Part shown: piece after piece, positions 24,193-33,458 of the stretch | Layout of the letters: each line of letters opens with the position of its first letter | How positions within the stretch are numbered: position 1 is the first letter of the stretch | Origin: Pseudomonas guariconensis | Lineage (GTDB): Bacteria; Pseudomonadota; Gammaproteobacteria; Pseudomonadales; Pseudomonadaceae | DNA length: 49,784 nt | NCBI RefSeq assembly: GCF_024127895.1 | Contig: NZ_JAMYBK010000031.1 | Coordinates: 1-49,784 of the forward strand | Direction of reading: 5' to 3' | The notes under the pieces: generated by a model | What the model was told of the DNA's origin: nothing | Databases searched by the model: none | What the model saw: only the letters and a program-made list of their open reading frames with translations | Made by a program: the position numbers and the translations under genes

Positions 24193-26472
24193 TCAGCCTG
24201 CCTCGCCCAGTCGGCGCCGGGCGGCCCAACGCAGCGCGCGCCACAGCAAGAAGGCGAACAGCACCACGCTGACGGCAGCGACAAGTGCAAGCAGCACCGG
24301 GTGCTCGGACAGGTGGAACCACAGCAGCAGCCACCAGGGCAGTTGGCCGACGAAATAATGTTCGCCGACGAACTGGCTGCTCACCCCACTGCTGCGCGCC
24401 AGGGTGACCGAGCCCGCCACGGCGTCGAGCTTGCCGACATCGCCAAGGACATCACGCAGCAGCGCATGGTCGGCGTCGGTATTGGCCAACAGTGCGACCA
24501 CGCTCCGTTGCTCATGGAACGGTGACTTGAGCCCGGTGATCGCGGCGATCGGCGCCTGGGCACTGACGTCCACGCGGCTGCTGGGCAATACCGATGCGGT
24601 GTCGAAGCGGTCGCTGCCAGGGAGCCCCGACGCACGCCCTTGCAACAGCCAGTCACGCTGGGCATCGAGCAGCAGGCCGAGGTTGCGCTCCTGGCCCAGC
24701 GCCTGCGGCAACGTGCCGATCACCAACAGGTCGGCATCCACGGTGCTGGCCTGCTTCCAGTCATCGACAATGCGTACGCCCAGGGCCGGATAACCGACAT
24801 GGCCGGCCACACCCGCCACCACGTCGAGCAAGGTCCCCACCTGCATCGGCGTGGGCTTGGCGGGCATCAGGATCAGCGTCTCGGACAAGTCGGCCATGCG
24901 GCTGAAAGGGAAGCCGCTGCGGGCGAAGGCACGCAAGTCGGGCATGGCGATGTAGTGGTGGTAGCCGGAGAGGTCGATCGTCGAGTTCTCGTCGATGGCT
25001 GCACGCACGTCCACCGGCAAGGAGGTCTGGCAGTGATCGCGCTGGGCACTGCCGAGCTTGCTGGCGAAGCTGAAGTCGAAACGCAGGCGGTTGCGGTCGC
25101 CGATCTTCAGCGCAGGTACCAGCGCCTGCTCGCTCAGCGCGGTGCTGTCGCTGGACAGGACACTCAGGCGCAGCTCTTCCAGCGTGCCGCCACGGCGATC
25201 GTTACCGACCAGCGGCATGCTGGTGATGTACTGGTCGTTGACGCTGATGCTCAGGCGCGACTCGTCGGTGACCGCTGGCGGTGTATAGCGATACAAGGTG
25301 CGCAGCGCAATACCCTGGTTACGCCAGACGAACAGGTCCGGCGGCAGGTTCACATCGAGCGTGATCGCCCTCGGCTGCAAGCCACTGACCTGCAGTTGCT
25401 GGGGGTAGTCGAGCAATTCGGCGAAGCGAACCGGGCGGTCGGTGCGTGTCCAGTTCGGTGCATCGTAGGGCTTGCGTGGCTGCAACTCGCTCATCTGCTC
25501 GACCGCCACCCGGGCACCGCGGAACAGTTCGTTGCCCACCGCCAGCGCCGAGGCGGCCTTGACCAGGTCGGCGTCGTCGCGGCCCAGTACCAGCAGCAAC
25601 TTGCTCCAAGGGTCTTGCGGGTGGTCGATCATCTGCACCACCGGGCCATCCACGCGTGGAAACCGCTCGTAATCGGCCAGGAACGAGGGACGGCGTTCAT
25701 TGCTGGCGAAGACGATGGCCGGTTTCGGCCGCTCGCCAGCGACTGGCAGGCGATCGAAGAGCACCGGGAAGGTCGCCTTGCGCCAGCCGGCCTGGCTGCC
25801 GAAGTACGAAGACAGGATCGCAGCGGCACGCTGCTCGCCGAGGGTCGGGGTCGCTGCGAAGATCACCGGCAGGTCGACCTTGCCGGTATCCCTAGCATCG
25901 AAGAACGGCAGCGGGAAGAAGGCCAGGTCGTTTTCCATCGCCAGCGCCTGTTCGCGCAGGCGGACCTCGCTCTTGCGGTTGAGGTTCAGCCACAAGCCGC
26001 TGTGTGCAGGGTCTTCGCAGATGTCGGTGTAGTGCCCCACGAACTCCAGGCGCACCCGGTTGAAATCGCCGATCAGCTTGGGGTCGAGGGGCAACTGGCG
26101 CTGCACGCGCTGGCCAAGCTGCTCCTTCTCCACTGGCAGCACGCCCATCAGCTCGTCATTGAGGTAGACCCGCAGGTGCGACAGGGTCGGCAACAGTGCT
26201 GGCGACGGGGTGTAGTCCAGTTGCAGGAGCGCCTCGGTGGCCAGCCGATCGCGGCGCACGCCGAACTCGACCTGCTCGTTGTTGCGCACGCCGAGCAACA
26301 AGGTATCGGCTGGGTGCCCAAGCTGCTCGAACGTCCTCGACACAGGCCAGTTGGGTACCACCGGCTCGGCAGGCACATCGAGGGTGGCCGGGGTCGCGGC
26401 GGCGGTTACCTGGAACACGGAGGCGAGCAGCGCCATCGCCATGCCCCAGGCATGTGCGCAGTAACGGGTCAT
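24193..26472 (-). CDS. bcsB: Cellulose synthase periplasmic regulatory subunit BcsB
   Basis: A 759-residue protein with signal peptide (MTRYCAHAWGMAMALLASVFQVTAA). Paired carbohydrate-binding and flavodoxin-like domains fill the periplasm ('VPNWPVSRTFEQLGHPADTLLLGVRNNEQVEFGVRRD'). A single C-terminal membrane anchor (about 720-745, VLLALVAAVSVVLFAFLLW) docks on BcsA. It is required for catalysis by BcsA and passes the chain across the periplasm. It overlaps bcsA by four bases. Confidence 0.95.
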   Translation of the reverse strand: MTRYCAHAWGMAMALLASVFQVTAAATPATLDVPAEPVVPNWPVSRTFEQLGHPADTLLLGVRNNEQVEFGVRRDRLATEALLQLDYTPSPALLPTLSHLRVYLNDELMGVLPVEKEQLGQRVQRQLPLDPKLIGDFNRVRLEFVGHYTDICEDPAHSGLWLNLNRKSEVRLREQALAMENDLAFFPLPFFDARDTGKVDLPVIFAATPTLGEQRAAAILSSYFGSQAGWRKATFPVLFDRLPVAGERPKPAIVFASNERRPSFLADYERFPRVDGPVVQMIDHPQDPWSKLLLVLGRDDADLVKAASALAVGNELFRGARVAVEQMSELQPRKPYDAPNWTRTDRPVRFAELLDYPQQLQVSGLQPRAITLDVNLPPDLFVWRNQGIALRTLYRYTPPAVTDESRLSISVNDQYITSMPLVGNDRRGGTLEELRLSVLSSDSTALSEQALVPALKIGDRNRLRFDFSFASKLGSAQRDHCQTSLPVDVRAAIDENSTIDLSGYHHYIAMPDLRAFARSGFPFSRMADLSETLILMPAKPTPMQVGTLLDVVAGVAGHVGYPALGVRIVDDWKQASTVDADLLVIGTLPQALGQERNLGLLLDAQRDWLLQGRASGLPGSDRFDTASVLPSSRVDVSAQAPIAAITGLKSPFHEQRSVVALLANTDADHALLRDVLGDVGKLDAVAGSVTLARSSGVSSQFVGEHYFVGQLPWWLLLWFHLSEHPVLLALVAAVSVVLFAFLLWRALRWAARRRLGEAG

Positions 26473-29081
26473 GATGCGTCTCGGGTCAGAAGGTTCGTGG
26501 AAGGGAGTGGGCGCGGGGTACGCGGCATGAAACTGGCCAGCCAGCGCACCAGCAGGACCAGGGGTTGCAGGGGCCCCAGCAGGCGGGCCGGGACGTGCTC
26601 GAGCAACTGCAGGTAGCCGACACCGCCCAGTTTCAGGACATCGACCAGGCTGCGCAGCGGGCGGTCGGGCTGGTGCTGCTCCTGCCAGCCCAGCCAGGCA
26701 TCGGCGCGGGCGAAGGTGCAGTGCACCAGGTCGATGCGCTGTTGCACATCCAGCGCATCGAAGGTCAGGCCCAGGTGCCGGCCAACACGGCGGCTGACCC
26801 GTGCACCGAAGGCAAACTCACGCTCGCCACGGCTGAGCAGCAGGCGCACCCGCTCGCCAGGCATGGGTGCCAGGCCATCGCCCAGCTCCAGGCCGATGCC
26901 GCTATCGGAGTAGTCCACCAAGGTGCACGGGTAGGCGTGCCCGTTGTCCAGGACCAAGGCGGCCGGCAGGTGCATCCGTACCCGATGTGCGCGGCGCACC
27001 TGGCGAACCTCGGCCGCCACGGCCACCGCCGCGCCGATGATCAGCAGGTTGTAGATCACCCAGAGCGAACTGACGATGACCGTGCCGATCTCATCGACCG
27101 GGCCTGTGAACAAGCGCCAGGCGGCGAAACCGAGGCCCGCGAAATTGAGCACTGCCAACAACAGGTACGGCCGGGCGATACGCCAGTCGAACTGGCTCTG
27201 CTCCATCAACCCACCTTTGGCTGTGACGTTGAACGTGCCCTTCTTCGGCGCCAGCAGGGCGACCGTGGTGGGCCGGGCGATATACCAGGCCAGTACCGTC
27301 TCGTAGACCTCGCCCCAGAAGGTCTGCCGGTACTTGCCCTGCATGCGGGCGTTGGTCAGGCTGGCATGGATCATGTGCGGCAGTACGTAGAGCAGGATCA
27401 TCAGCGCCGGTGCGTAGATGATGTAGGCATGCAGGAACAGGAATGCCAGTGGCGCGGTGAGGAACACCAGCCGTGGCAGGCCCGCCAGAAAATGCAGCAT
27501 GGCGTTGGCGTAGCAGACCCGTTGGAACAGGCTCAGGCCACGGCCGAACAGCGGGTTGTCGGTGCGGAAGATCTGCACCATGCCGCGTGCCCAGCGGATC
27601 CTCTGGCCGATATGCGCCGACAGGCTTTCGGTGGCCAGCCCGGCAGCCTGTGGGATACGCAGGTAGGCTGAGTTCCAGCCCTGGCGATGCAGGCGCAGGG
27701 CGGTATGGGCGTCCTCGGTCACGGTCTCCACGGCGAAACCGCCGATGCTCTCCAGGGCGCTGCGTCGCAGCACGGCGCAGGAGCCGCAGAAGAAGGCGGC
27801 GTTCCACATGTCGTTGCCGTCCTGTATCAGGCCGTAGAACAGCTCGCCTTCGTTGGGCCGGCGGCGGAAGGTCCCCAGGTTGCGCTCGAACGGGTCGGGC
27901 GAGAAGAAATGGTGGGGCGTCTGCACCAGCGCCAGACGCGGGTCCTTGAGAAACCAGCCGACCGTCATCTGCAGGAAGGAGCGTACCGGCACATGGTCGC
28001 AGTCGAAGATCGCAACCAGTTCGCCATCGGTGACGCCCAAGGCATGGTTGAGGTTGCCGGCCTTGGCGTGCTTGTTGTCTGGCCGGGTGATGTAGCCGAC
28101 GCCTACCTCGGCGGCGAAGGCGGCGAAGGCTTCCCGGCGTCCGTCGTCGAGCAGGTGGATGCGCAGGCGCTCCCTGGGCCAGTCCAGGCCCAGGGCCGCG
28201 AGCACGGTGGTACGCACCACCGCGAGGTCCTCGTTGTAGGTGGGGATCATCAGGTCCACCGTCGGCCAGTGCGAAGGCTCGGCCGGCAGGGCCGCCGGCT
28301 TGCGCTCCAGGGGCCAGCAGGTCTGGATATACCCCAGGATCAGCACGAACCAGGAATAGGTCTCGGCAACCAGCAGGATCAGCCCACAGACCAGGTCCGT
28401 GGTGTCGTTCCAGTTCAGTGTCGAGGTATAGCGCCACCACAGGTAGCGGCAGGAAATGATCGTCGACAGCACGATCAGCATCAGTGTCGGAAAGCGGCCA
28501 GGCATGTGGCGCACCAGCAGGGCGATACCCCATAGCAGCAAGATGAACACCAACTGCGCCAGATAGCCGAACGGCTCGGTCACGCACAGCAGCGCCAACG
28601 CCAGTGCGCACAAGGTGAGCACCGTATAGAACAGCCGTCGGGCGCCAACGCTCAGGCGTTGCAGGCCTTGGGCCGCCTCGCGTTGCAAGGCGCTGGTGCG
28701 CATGCGCCTGGGCACTTGCTGCAATCCTTCGATCAGGCACGCATGGTACGAACGCACACGTCTGGCCAAGCCACCGGCGATGCCACCCAGGGCCTGCCCG
28801 GCACGCGCCAGGAGGCCTGGGCTGCGTGGCCTCGGCTCACGCCGGATGAGCAGCCAGGCACCCTGGATCAGCAGGCGCAGCGGGTCACCCAGGGTCGGCC
28901 GCTTGCCGGCCACCTGCGGGAACAGCCGCCGACGGTCAGCCAGCAGCGCCTGCCAGGCTGGCGACTCCAGGCGCAACAGGAGAAAAGCGAGCCACGTGCC
29001 CAAGGTGAACAGCAAGGCCGTTGGCCAGCTTGCGCCTTGGGCGATGAAGTAGCCGTAGGGATTCGAAGACGACAGCTTCAT
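26469..29081 (-). CDS. bcsA: Cellulose synthase catalytic subunit BcsA (UDP-forming)
   Basis: An 870-residue membrane glycosyltransferase (GT2) polymerising UDP-glucose into beta-1,4-glucan. Motifs in order: DDG (312-314), DCD (360-362), TED (455-457) and QRIRW (493-497), with membrane helices on both sides. The C-terminal PilZ domain has RxxxR (R696-R700, in RRAHR) and D723-x-S725-xx-G728, so it should be activated by c-di-GMP. The N-terminal extension of about 150 residues before the first core helices is the longer enterobacterial-type form. The ATG overlaps bcsQ by four bases. Confidence 0.97.
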   Translation of the reverse strand: MKLSSSNPYGYFIAQGASWPTALLFTLGTWLAFLLLRLESPAWQALLADRRRLFPQVAGKRPTLGDPLRLLIQGAWLLIRREPRPRSPGLLARAGQALGGIAGGLARRVRSYHACLIEGLQQVPRRMRTSALQREAAQGLQRLSVGARRLFYTVLTLCALALALLCVTEPFGYLAQLVFILLLWGIALLVRHMPGRFPTLMLIVLSTIISCRYLWWRYTSTLNWNDTTDLVCGLILLVAETYSWFVLILGYIQTCWPLERKPAALPAEPSHWPTVDLMIPTYNEDLAVVRTTVLAALGLDWPRERLRIHLLDDGRREAFAAFAAEVGVGYITRPDNKHAKAGNLNHALGVTDGELVAIFDCDHVPVRSFLQMTVGWFLKDPRLALVQTPHHFFSPDPFERNLGTFRRRPNEGELFYGLIQDGNDMWNAAFFCGSCAVLRRSALESIGGFAVETVTEDAHTALRLHRQGWNSAYLRIPQAAGLATESLSAHIGQRIRWARGMVQIFRTDNPLFGRGLSLFQRVCYANAMLHFLAGLPRLVFLTAPLAFLFLHAYIIYAPALMILLYVLPHMIHASLTNARMQGKYRQTFWGEVYETVLAWYIARPTTVALLAPKKGTFNVTAKGGLMEQSQFDWRIARPYLLLAVLNFAGLGFAAWRLFTGPVDEIGTVIVSSLWVIYNLLIIGAAVAVAAEVRQVRRAHRVRMHLPAALVLDNGHAYPCTLVDYSDSGIGLELGDGLAPMPGERVRLLLSRGEREFAFGARVSRRVGRHLGLTFDALDVQQRIDLVHCTFARADAWLGWQEQHQPDRPLRSLVDVLKLGGVGYLQLLEHVPARLLGPLQPLVLLVRWLASFMPRTPRPLPSTNLLTRDAS

Positions 29082-29785
29082 GACTGCCGCCTCGTCAGGC
29101 AGCGCACGGCCAGGCTCTGCACGTCACGGGTGGCCAGGCTCTGGGGCGCGTAGTGCCCGACCGGCGCCTTGCAGGCGAATGCCTCGGCAAAGGCCTCGTC
29201 ACGGTGCACCACCTGCAAGGGCAGGCGGCGGTGGTAGAGCCTGCGCCAGACCATCAGCACATCGCTCTGCAAGCGGCTGGCCGGGTCGAAACGGTTGACC
29301 AGCAACAAGTCGTAGCGCTCCAGCGCCCGACGCCCCAGCAGTACGTGGCTGGCCATCTCGGCCTCGGCGACCAGCACGCGCACGTCCGTTTCGAGGGCAC
29401 TCAACGGGCCAGCCATGGGCAGGTCGAACAGCACCCAGTCGAAGTGCCGGGTCAATTGTGCCTGGCGTGGACGCCAGGCACCGGGCGTGATCTTGCCTGC
29501 CAGGCTGGCGTGGGCCGTTTCGTCGAGATCGCCGAATGGCATCACGCACAAGCCGTCGAGCACTTCGTACACCGGATCGTCGAACGGTCGCCCATCCAAC
29601 TCGGCACGCGCCCAGCCGTCACCGCCAGCGAGCGGCAGGTTGAAGTGCAGCCCCAGCAGGTTGTCCGGGCACAGGTCGACCAGCAACACCCGCTCACCCA
29701 GTTCCCGCAGGGCATATCCCAGGGCAGCGAGCAGGGCGCTGCGACCCAGGCCACCACGCAGCCCGTGCAGTGCAAGGCTGGTCAT
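29078..29785 (-). CDS. bcsQ: Cellulose biosynthesis ParA-like ATPase BcsQ
   Basis: A 235-residue MinD/ParA-like protein of the BcsQ (YhjQ) family, which in E. coli helps assemble or localise the cellulose secretion complex. The P-loop is RGGLGRSA instead of the usual KGGxGKT; the canonical Lys is replaced by Arg and the Thr by Ser. E. coli BcsQ also departs from consensus, so this is a family tendency. The next motif VLLVDLCPDNLLGLHFNLPL is well conserved. It overlaps bcsR and bcsA by four bases each. Confidence 0.92.
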   Translation of the reverse strand: MTSLALHGLRGGLGRSALLAALGYALRELGERVLLVDLCPDNLLGLHFNLPLAGGDGWARAELDGRPFDDPVYEVLDGLCVMPFGDLDETAHASLAGKITPGAWRPRQAQLTRHFDWVLFDLPMAGPLSALETDVRVLVAEAEMASHVLLGRRALERYDLLLVNRFDPASRLQSDVLMVWRRLYHRRLPLQVVHRDEAFAEAFACKAPVGHYAPQSLATRDVQSLAVRCLTRRQS

Positions 29786-29997
29786 GGCACGGTCGCCTTG
29801 GGAGCGGGCGCTGCTGGGTTGCCGAGTTCACCCAGCGCCCGCGTACAGCTTTCGCCCAGCAGTGGCCAACGCTCCAGCGCCTGGCGCACGCCAACCATCA
29901 TGGAGATGTCCTGGTAATGCAGCTCTGGCAGGCCTAGGTGCTGACGCAGCCGGGTGATGTCATCGCTACGGTTGGCCGGGTCGGCTTTGCTCGTCAT
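29782..29997 (-). CDS. bcsR: Cellulose biosynthesis protein BcsR
   Basis: A 71-residue small protein matching BcsR (YhjR): 'DDITRLRQHLGLPELHYQDISMMVGVRQALERWPLLGE' aligns with the E. coli protein over most of its length. BcsR partners BcsQ in the cytosolic vestibule of the synthase in E. coli. It overlaps the bcsG stop and bcsQ start by four bases. Confidence 0.9.
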   Translation of the reverse strand: MTSKADPANRSDDITRLRQHLGLPELHYQDISMMVGVRQALERWPLLGESCTRALGELGNPAAPAPKATVP

Positions 29998-31607
29998 CGA
30001 TTGCTCTCCTTGGGTAATGGCTGCCAGTCACGCTGCCCTTGCAGGCGCATGTAGGTGCTGCCCTGGAAATCCATTACCTGTGCACCGGAGGTCTCAGCCA
30101 CGTGCTCGGTGGTGGGAAGGCCCTCGAGCAGGCCGGCCACGTCCAGCGTTTGCCCGGCGCCCTGGTTGGCGTAGATCCGGGACACCAGCTCGGACAGGGC
30201 CAGGTAGCTGGAGGGCGCCGCAACGCGAAGCGGCTCGCGGCGATCGGGTTGGTCCATGCCGATGAACTTCAGGCCCACCGGCACGTGGGTGATCGACGGC
30301 GTAGGGATCTCGCGCATGCCGGGCAGTTGCATGCGGTCGCCATGCAGCGCCGCGCCATGCTCCGGCACGATCGCCACCACGACACGCCGGCCGCTGCGCT
30401 GCAACTCATCGAGGAACTTGCCAAGCTCATCGAACAGGCGGTTCGCCCGGCTACCGTAGTCGGCGGCACGCGTGCCCCCATCGGCCATCACTACCCGGTT
30501 GCCGTCATGCAGGCTGATGGTGTTATAGAACAGCGAGACATGCGCCTCACCGGAAGCCAGGCGGCGCTCCCACCAGCGCTGCAGGACAGCCAGGTCACTG
30601 GCGATCGGCGAGCCATCGAAGCCGACCAGCGCGCGGGGAAAGTCGGCATTGGTCAACGCCGGCTGCGGCATGCGCTGGTTGACGATATCGCCCAGGAAGC
30701 CATCGAAATGCCCGCTGTGGTTGAGCAGTGTCTCGCGCTCGAAGCCCAGCCTGGCGAGGTTCTCGAACAGCAGGCACTGCTCGGGCGCCGGTTGGTACAG
30801 CATGTCGTGCGAGGCCTGGCCACAGCTGGCGCGCAGCATGCGAATGGCCGCCGGCCCACTGTACGAGGTGGCCGAGTTGAATTGCTCGAAGATCACGTCC
30901 AGGCGTGCGAACAGCGGGTTGTCGTGCAGGCCTACGGTCGAGAGATCATCCCAGGCGAGCGAACAGACGTTGATCACCAACAGGTCGAAGGGCTGCTCGT
31001 CGGGCCTTGCAGCCGGGAACAGGGTGGCACGCTGGCGCTCGCTGTCGAAGAAGCTTTTCAGCTTGGCATCGAGGGTGGCGTTGTCGGCCACCGTAACAGT
31101 TGCCTGTTGCGTGGTGACCTCGGCCGTCGCCTGCCGTGAGACGACCGGCGCGATCGATGACAACCCGCTCGCGGCCAGCCACAACAGCCCGGCCAGGCTC
31201 AGGGTGCTCAGGCGCAACCAGTGACGCAGGTAAACGTAAGCCACCACCAACAGCAGCAGGGTGCCCAACAGGTTCCAGTTGATGAAGCGGCCCAGCAGCT
31301 CCAGCAGGTAGTCTGCGGTGAAGTCGAACACACCCGGCTGTGCCAGCAGCCGCTGGAACGGCGGGAGCCAGGTGTCCTGGTAGAACAGCACGATCCCGAT
31401 CGGCACCGCCAGCAGCTGTCGCCCGATGCGCAGCCAGCGCCATGGCAGCGGCACCAGCAAGAACGCGGCGAAGAGCAGGTTGGGCAATGCCTGGAAATCC
31501 AGCAAGCCTGCACCGAGCATGAGGAACTTCGCCAGGAAATACAGGTTCCAGAGGCCCAGCCCCGGCCAACGGGCCAGCGGGTTGGCGATCGATGCCGGGC
31601 TATTCAT
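29994..31607 (-). CDS. bcsG: Cellulose phosphoethanolamine transferase BcsG
   Basis: A 537-residue protein. The N-terminal half has about five membrane helices (15-150). The C-terminal half is an alkaline-phosphatase-fold pEtN transferase. C215 (INVCSLAWDD) and the likely nucleophile S250 (NSATSYSGPAAIRMLRASCGQ) are 35 residues apart, as in E. coli C243/S278. PEHG in 'VAIVPEHGAALHGDRMQLPG' supplies the zinc ligands. It predicts that the cellulose is decorated with phosphoethanolamine. The start MNSPASI at 31607 overlaps bcsF by 8 bases. Confidence 0.94.
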   Translation of the reverse strand: MNSPASIANPLARWPGLGLWNLYFLAKFLMLGAGLLDFQALPNLLFAAFLLVPLPWRWLRIGRQLLAVPIGIVLFYQDTWLPPFQRLLAQPGVFDFTADYLLELLGRFINWNLLGTLLLLVVAYVYLRHWLRLSTLSLAGLLWLAASGLSSIAPVVSRQATAEVTTQQATVTVADNATLDAKLKSFFDSERQRATLFPAARPDEQPFDLLVINVCSLAWDDLSTVGLHDNPLFARLDVIFEQFNSATSYSGPAAIRMLRASCGQASHDMLYQPAPEQCLLFENLARLGFERETLLNHSGHFDGFLGDIVNQRMPQPALTNADFPRALVGFDGSPIASDLAVLQRWWERRLASGEAHVSLFYNTISLHDGNRVVMADGGTRAADYGSRANRLFDELGKFLDELQRSGRRVVVAIVPEHGAALHGDRMQLPGMREIPTPSITHVPVGLKFIGMDQPDRREPLRVAAPSSYLALSELVSRIYANQGAGQTLDVAGLLEGLPTTEHVAETSGAQVMDFQGSTYMRLQGQRDWQPLPKESNR

Positions 31608-31776
31608 GCCGGCTCTCCCCACGCCTACGCACGCCCAGGGCCTTCAGGCGTCGGGGCGCCAGGCGGTGCTTGAGCCAACCCTGGATTAGGGTCTTCAGGT
31701 GCAGGATGGAAAGCACCAGGATCAATGTGACCAGCGCGGTGATGGCCATGACCTGCAGCAGTTGCGAGAAATTCAT
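31600..31776 (-). CDS. bcsF: Cellulose biosynthesis protein BcsF
   Basis: A 58-residue protein with one membrane helix (about residues 5-26) and a basic cytoplasmic tail (HRLAPRRLKALGVRRRGESRHE), consistent with BcsF. In E. coli BcsF links BcsE and BcsG in cellulose modification. The start at 31776 makes an ATGA overlap with the bcsE stop. Confidence 0.88.
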   Translation of the reverse strand: MNFSQLLQVMAITALVTLILVLSILHLKTLIQGWLKHRLAPRRLKALGVRRRGESRHE

Positions 31777-33275
31777 GCAGCTTCCCACTGCTGCAGCGAT
31801 ATCCGCCGGGGGTTCAGCGCCGGGCGTACCTGCGACAGCGGCATGCTGGCCGACTCGACGCTTGGCGATTCCGGCACGGTCTCGTCGAGAAATGCAGGGG
31901 CTTCCAAGGCACCGAGGTCATCGAGCAGCTCCTGGCCGATGAAGAGCTCCCGCCAGGACAACTGGAAGATATAGTCCAACGCCTGTTCGACACCCTCCGC
32001 CCGGCAGGCGAACAGGAACAGGTACAACACGCCATCGGCGATGCACGCGATATCGCCATCGCGGCGGAACAGGCTACGCGAGCAGGCCTGCAACGGCGAC
32101 AAGCCGGGTGCAGGGCGCAACACCAGCAACTGATGGACGATCTCGCCATTGCGCCGGCCTTGCCACATCTGCTGTACCGCCTCGGCGAACACCCGCGGCG
32201 CCACAAGGCCACACACCGGTAGCGGCCTCAGCCGAGTGAGCAGTACCTCGAAATCGCTGGGCAGGCGTCGGCGCCAGGCATAACCCTGAATGCTGTCGAC
32301 CTGCGTCAGAAAGCGCGACAGGCTGGCACCGAAGGGCACGATCAGGCTGGCGCCACATGCCAGCAACAGTTGCTCGTCCTGGTATCGCAAGGTGGGCGCC
32401 ATCTCGCGGACCACCAATTTCAACGCATTGCCGCGCAACTGGCGCAGGGTATGGAGTTGTTGGGCCAGGATGTCGAGCCGCTGCCCACCCTCCATGGCGA
32501 AGATCACCGTCGCCGATACTGCCACGCCGGCCCTGACGCCAAGTTCGGAAACACTGTCGAACAACTGCCAATGCTCGGAGAAGGCCGGTGCGCCCTCCAG
32601 AACCTTGCGCTGCGCCAGGCAAAGCAGTTCATCGCCCCCGGTCCTGCCCAGCGAATGAGGACGGCCAGCCAGTGCGAAACCACCGGCATCATGGGTGAGT
32701 TCGACATCCTCGGTACCGACGACACCCAGTGCATTGCTCCAGAAATGCAGCAGGTAACGCATGCCACCCTGGCCGCGATACAGTTGCGCCATGCCATCGA
32801 GATTCTGGTTGTGCGCTCTCAATTGCTCGACCAGCCAGACACTCTGGCCTTCGCTGACCACCAGCAGGACTGTCCCAGTGTCGCGCACGCGGTCTCGGAC
32901 CTCGTGGCACCACTGGCCTATGTCCCCGCCCTCCCAGACAGCCGCAGGCAGGAAGGCAAGAACAAGCCGCCCGGACGCCTCTATGCGGGACAAGTCCTCG
33001 GCCAGGTGCAGGGCGGCTTGCCGGTCGGCCTCATACAACGCCATTTCGCCCGGGCCGAGATCCGGATCGAGCGCATCCAGCACTTCACGCATACCTCGCG
33101 CATCGCTGATGAAGGCGGCCTTGGCGTCCTCTGCCATGGCGTTGAGGACCTGACGGCAGACCATGGCGGCATCTTCGGCCGTATCGCACGCCAGCCAGTA
33201 CACACCCTGCTCATGGAACTGGCCATGCTCGGCATCAAGGCCGGGTATGGCTGAAGAGAGAATATTTTTCGCCAA
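31773..33275 (-). CDS. bcsE: c-di-GMP-binding cellulose regulator BcsE
   Basis: A 500-residue protein of the BcsE (GIL) family. Diagnostic segments: 'VLEGAPAFSEHWQLFDSVSELG', 'DEQLLLACGASLIVPFGASLSRFLTQVDSIQGY', 'VLRPAPGLSPLQACSRSLFRRDGDIACIADGVLYLFLFACR'. The RxGD motif (FRRDGD) is the I-site-like c-di-GMP contact, so the protein should enhance cellulose output when c-di-GMP is high. It is first in the nine-gene operon. The only in-frame start near the family N-terminus is TTG at 33275 with a weak ribosome binding site; the next ATG would remove about 37 residues. Start confidence is therefore low. Confidence 0.92.
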   Translation of the reverse strand: MAKNILSSAIPGLDAEHGQFHEQGVYWLACDTAEDAAMVCRQVLNAMAEDAKAAFISDARGMREVLDALDPDLGPGEMALYEADRQAALHLAEDLSRIEASGRLVLAFLPAAVWEGGDIGQWCHEVRDRVRDTGTVLLVVSEGQSVWLVEQLRAHNQNLDGMAQLYRGQGGMRYLLHFWSNALGVVGTEDVELTHDAGGFALAGRPHSLGRTGGDELLCLAQRKVLEGAPAFSEHWQLFDSVSELGVRAGVAVSATVIFAMEGGQRLDILAQQLHTLRQLRGNALKLVVREMAPTLRYQDEQLLLACGASLIVPFGASLSRFLTQVDSIQGYAWRRRLPSDFEVLLTRLRPLPVCGLVAPRVFAEAVQQMWQGRRNGEIVHQLLVLRPAPGLSPLQACSRSLFRRDGDIACIADGVLYLFLFACRAEGVEQALDYIFQLSWRELFIGQELLDDLGALEAPAFLDETVPESPSVESASMPLSQVRPALNPRRISLQQWEAA

Positions 33276-33297
33276 AACCGTGACTCTAAAAATTCGG

Positions 33298-33331
33298 GAG
33301 CGACGCCTACCGATTGCGGTAGGCGTCGCTC
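33298..33331 (-). promoter_or_regulatory. 15-bp perfect hairpin in the bcsE leader
   Basis: GAGCGACGCCTACCG-ATTG-CGGTAGGCGTCGCTC is a perfect inverted repeat ending 23 bases before the bcsE start. On the minus strand it is followed by CCGAATTTTTAG, a short T-tract displaced by five bases. It could be an attenuator or a translation-control element; function not proved. Confidence 0.5.
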
Positions 33332-33356
33332 GCCTGAAGGGTCAAAGGGGGCAAGA

Positions 33357-33382
33357 TTTTTGACGCAGAAAAGCGTCAAAAA
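33357..33382. repeat. Inverted repeat TTTTTGACGC-AGAAAA-GCGTCAAAAA
   Basis: A perfect 10-bp inverted repeat with a 6-base centre between bcsE and the divergent small gene. It is flanked by A's on one strand and T's as part of the stem, so it is not a normal terminator. It is a candidate protein-binding site. Confidence 0.5.
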
Positions 33383-33441
33383 AACATCATAAAAGAAAGA
33401 ATCTTGCGAATTCCGTCAATTCTACAGCAGTCTGAAAAAAT

Positions 33442-33458
33442 AATGTCAAGATGACATT
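33442..33458. promoter_or_regulatory. Palindromic operator candidate AATGTCA-AGA-TGACATT
   Basis: A perfect 7-3-7 palindrome about 80 bases before the small plus-strand gene and 167 before bcsE. It may control either or both. It does not fit the longer spacing of the FleQ box (GTCAA-N4-TTGAC). Confidence 0.45.

Noticed and set aside
33357..33382. Possible Rho-independent terminator
   Set aside because: On both strands the bases after the stem are A-rich, not T-rich, and there is no gene end nearby. Kept as a generic inverted repeat.
33442..33458. FleQ binding site
   Set aside because: FleQ boxes have GTCAA-N4-TTGAC spacing. This palindrome has GTCA-AGA-TGAC, so the identification is not supported.
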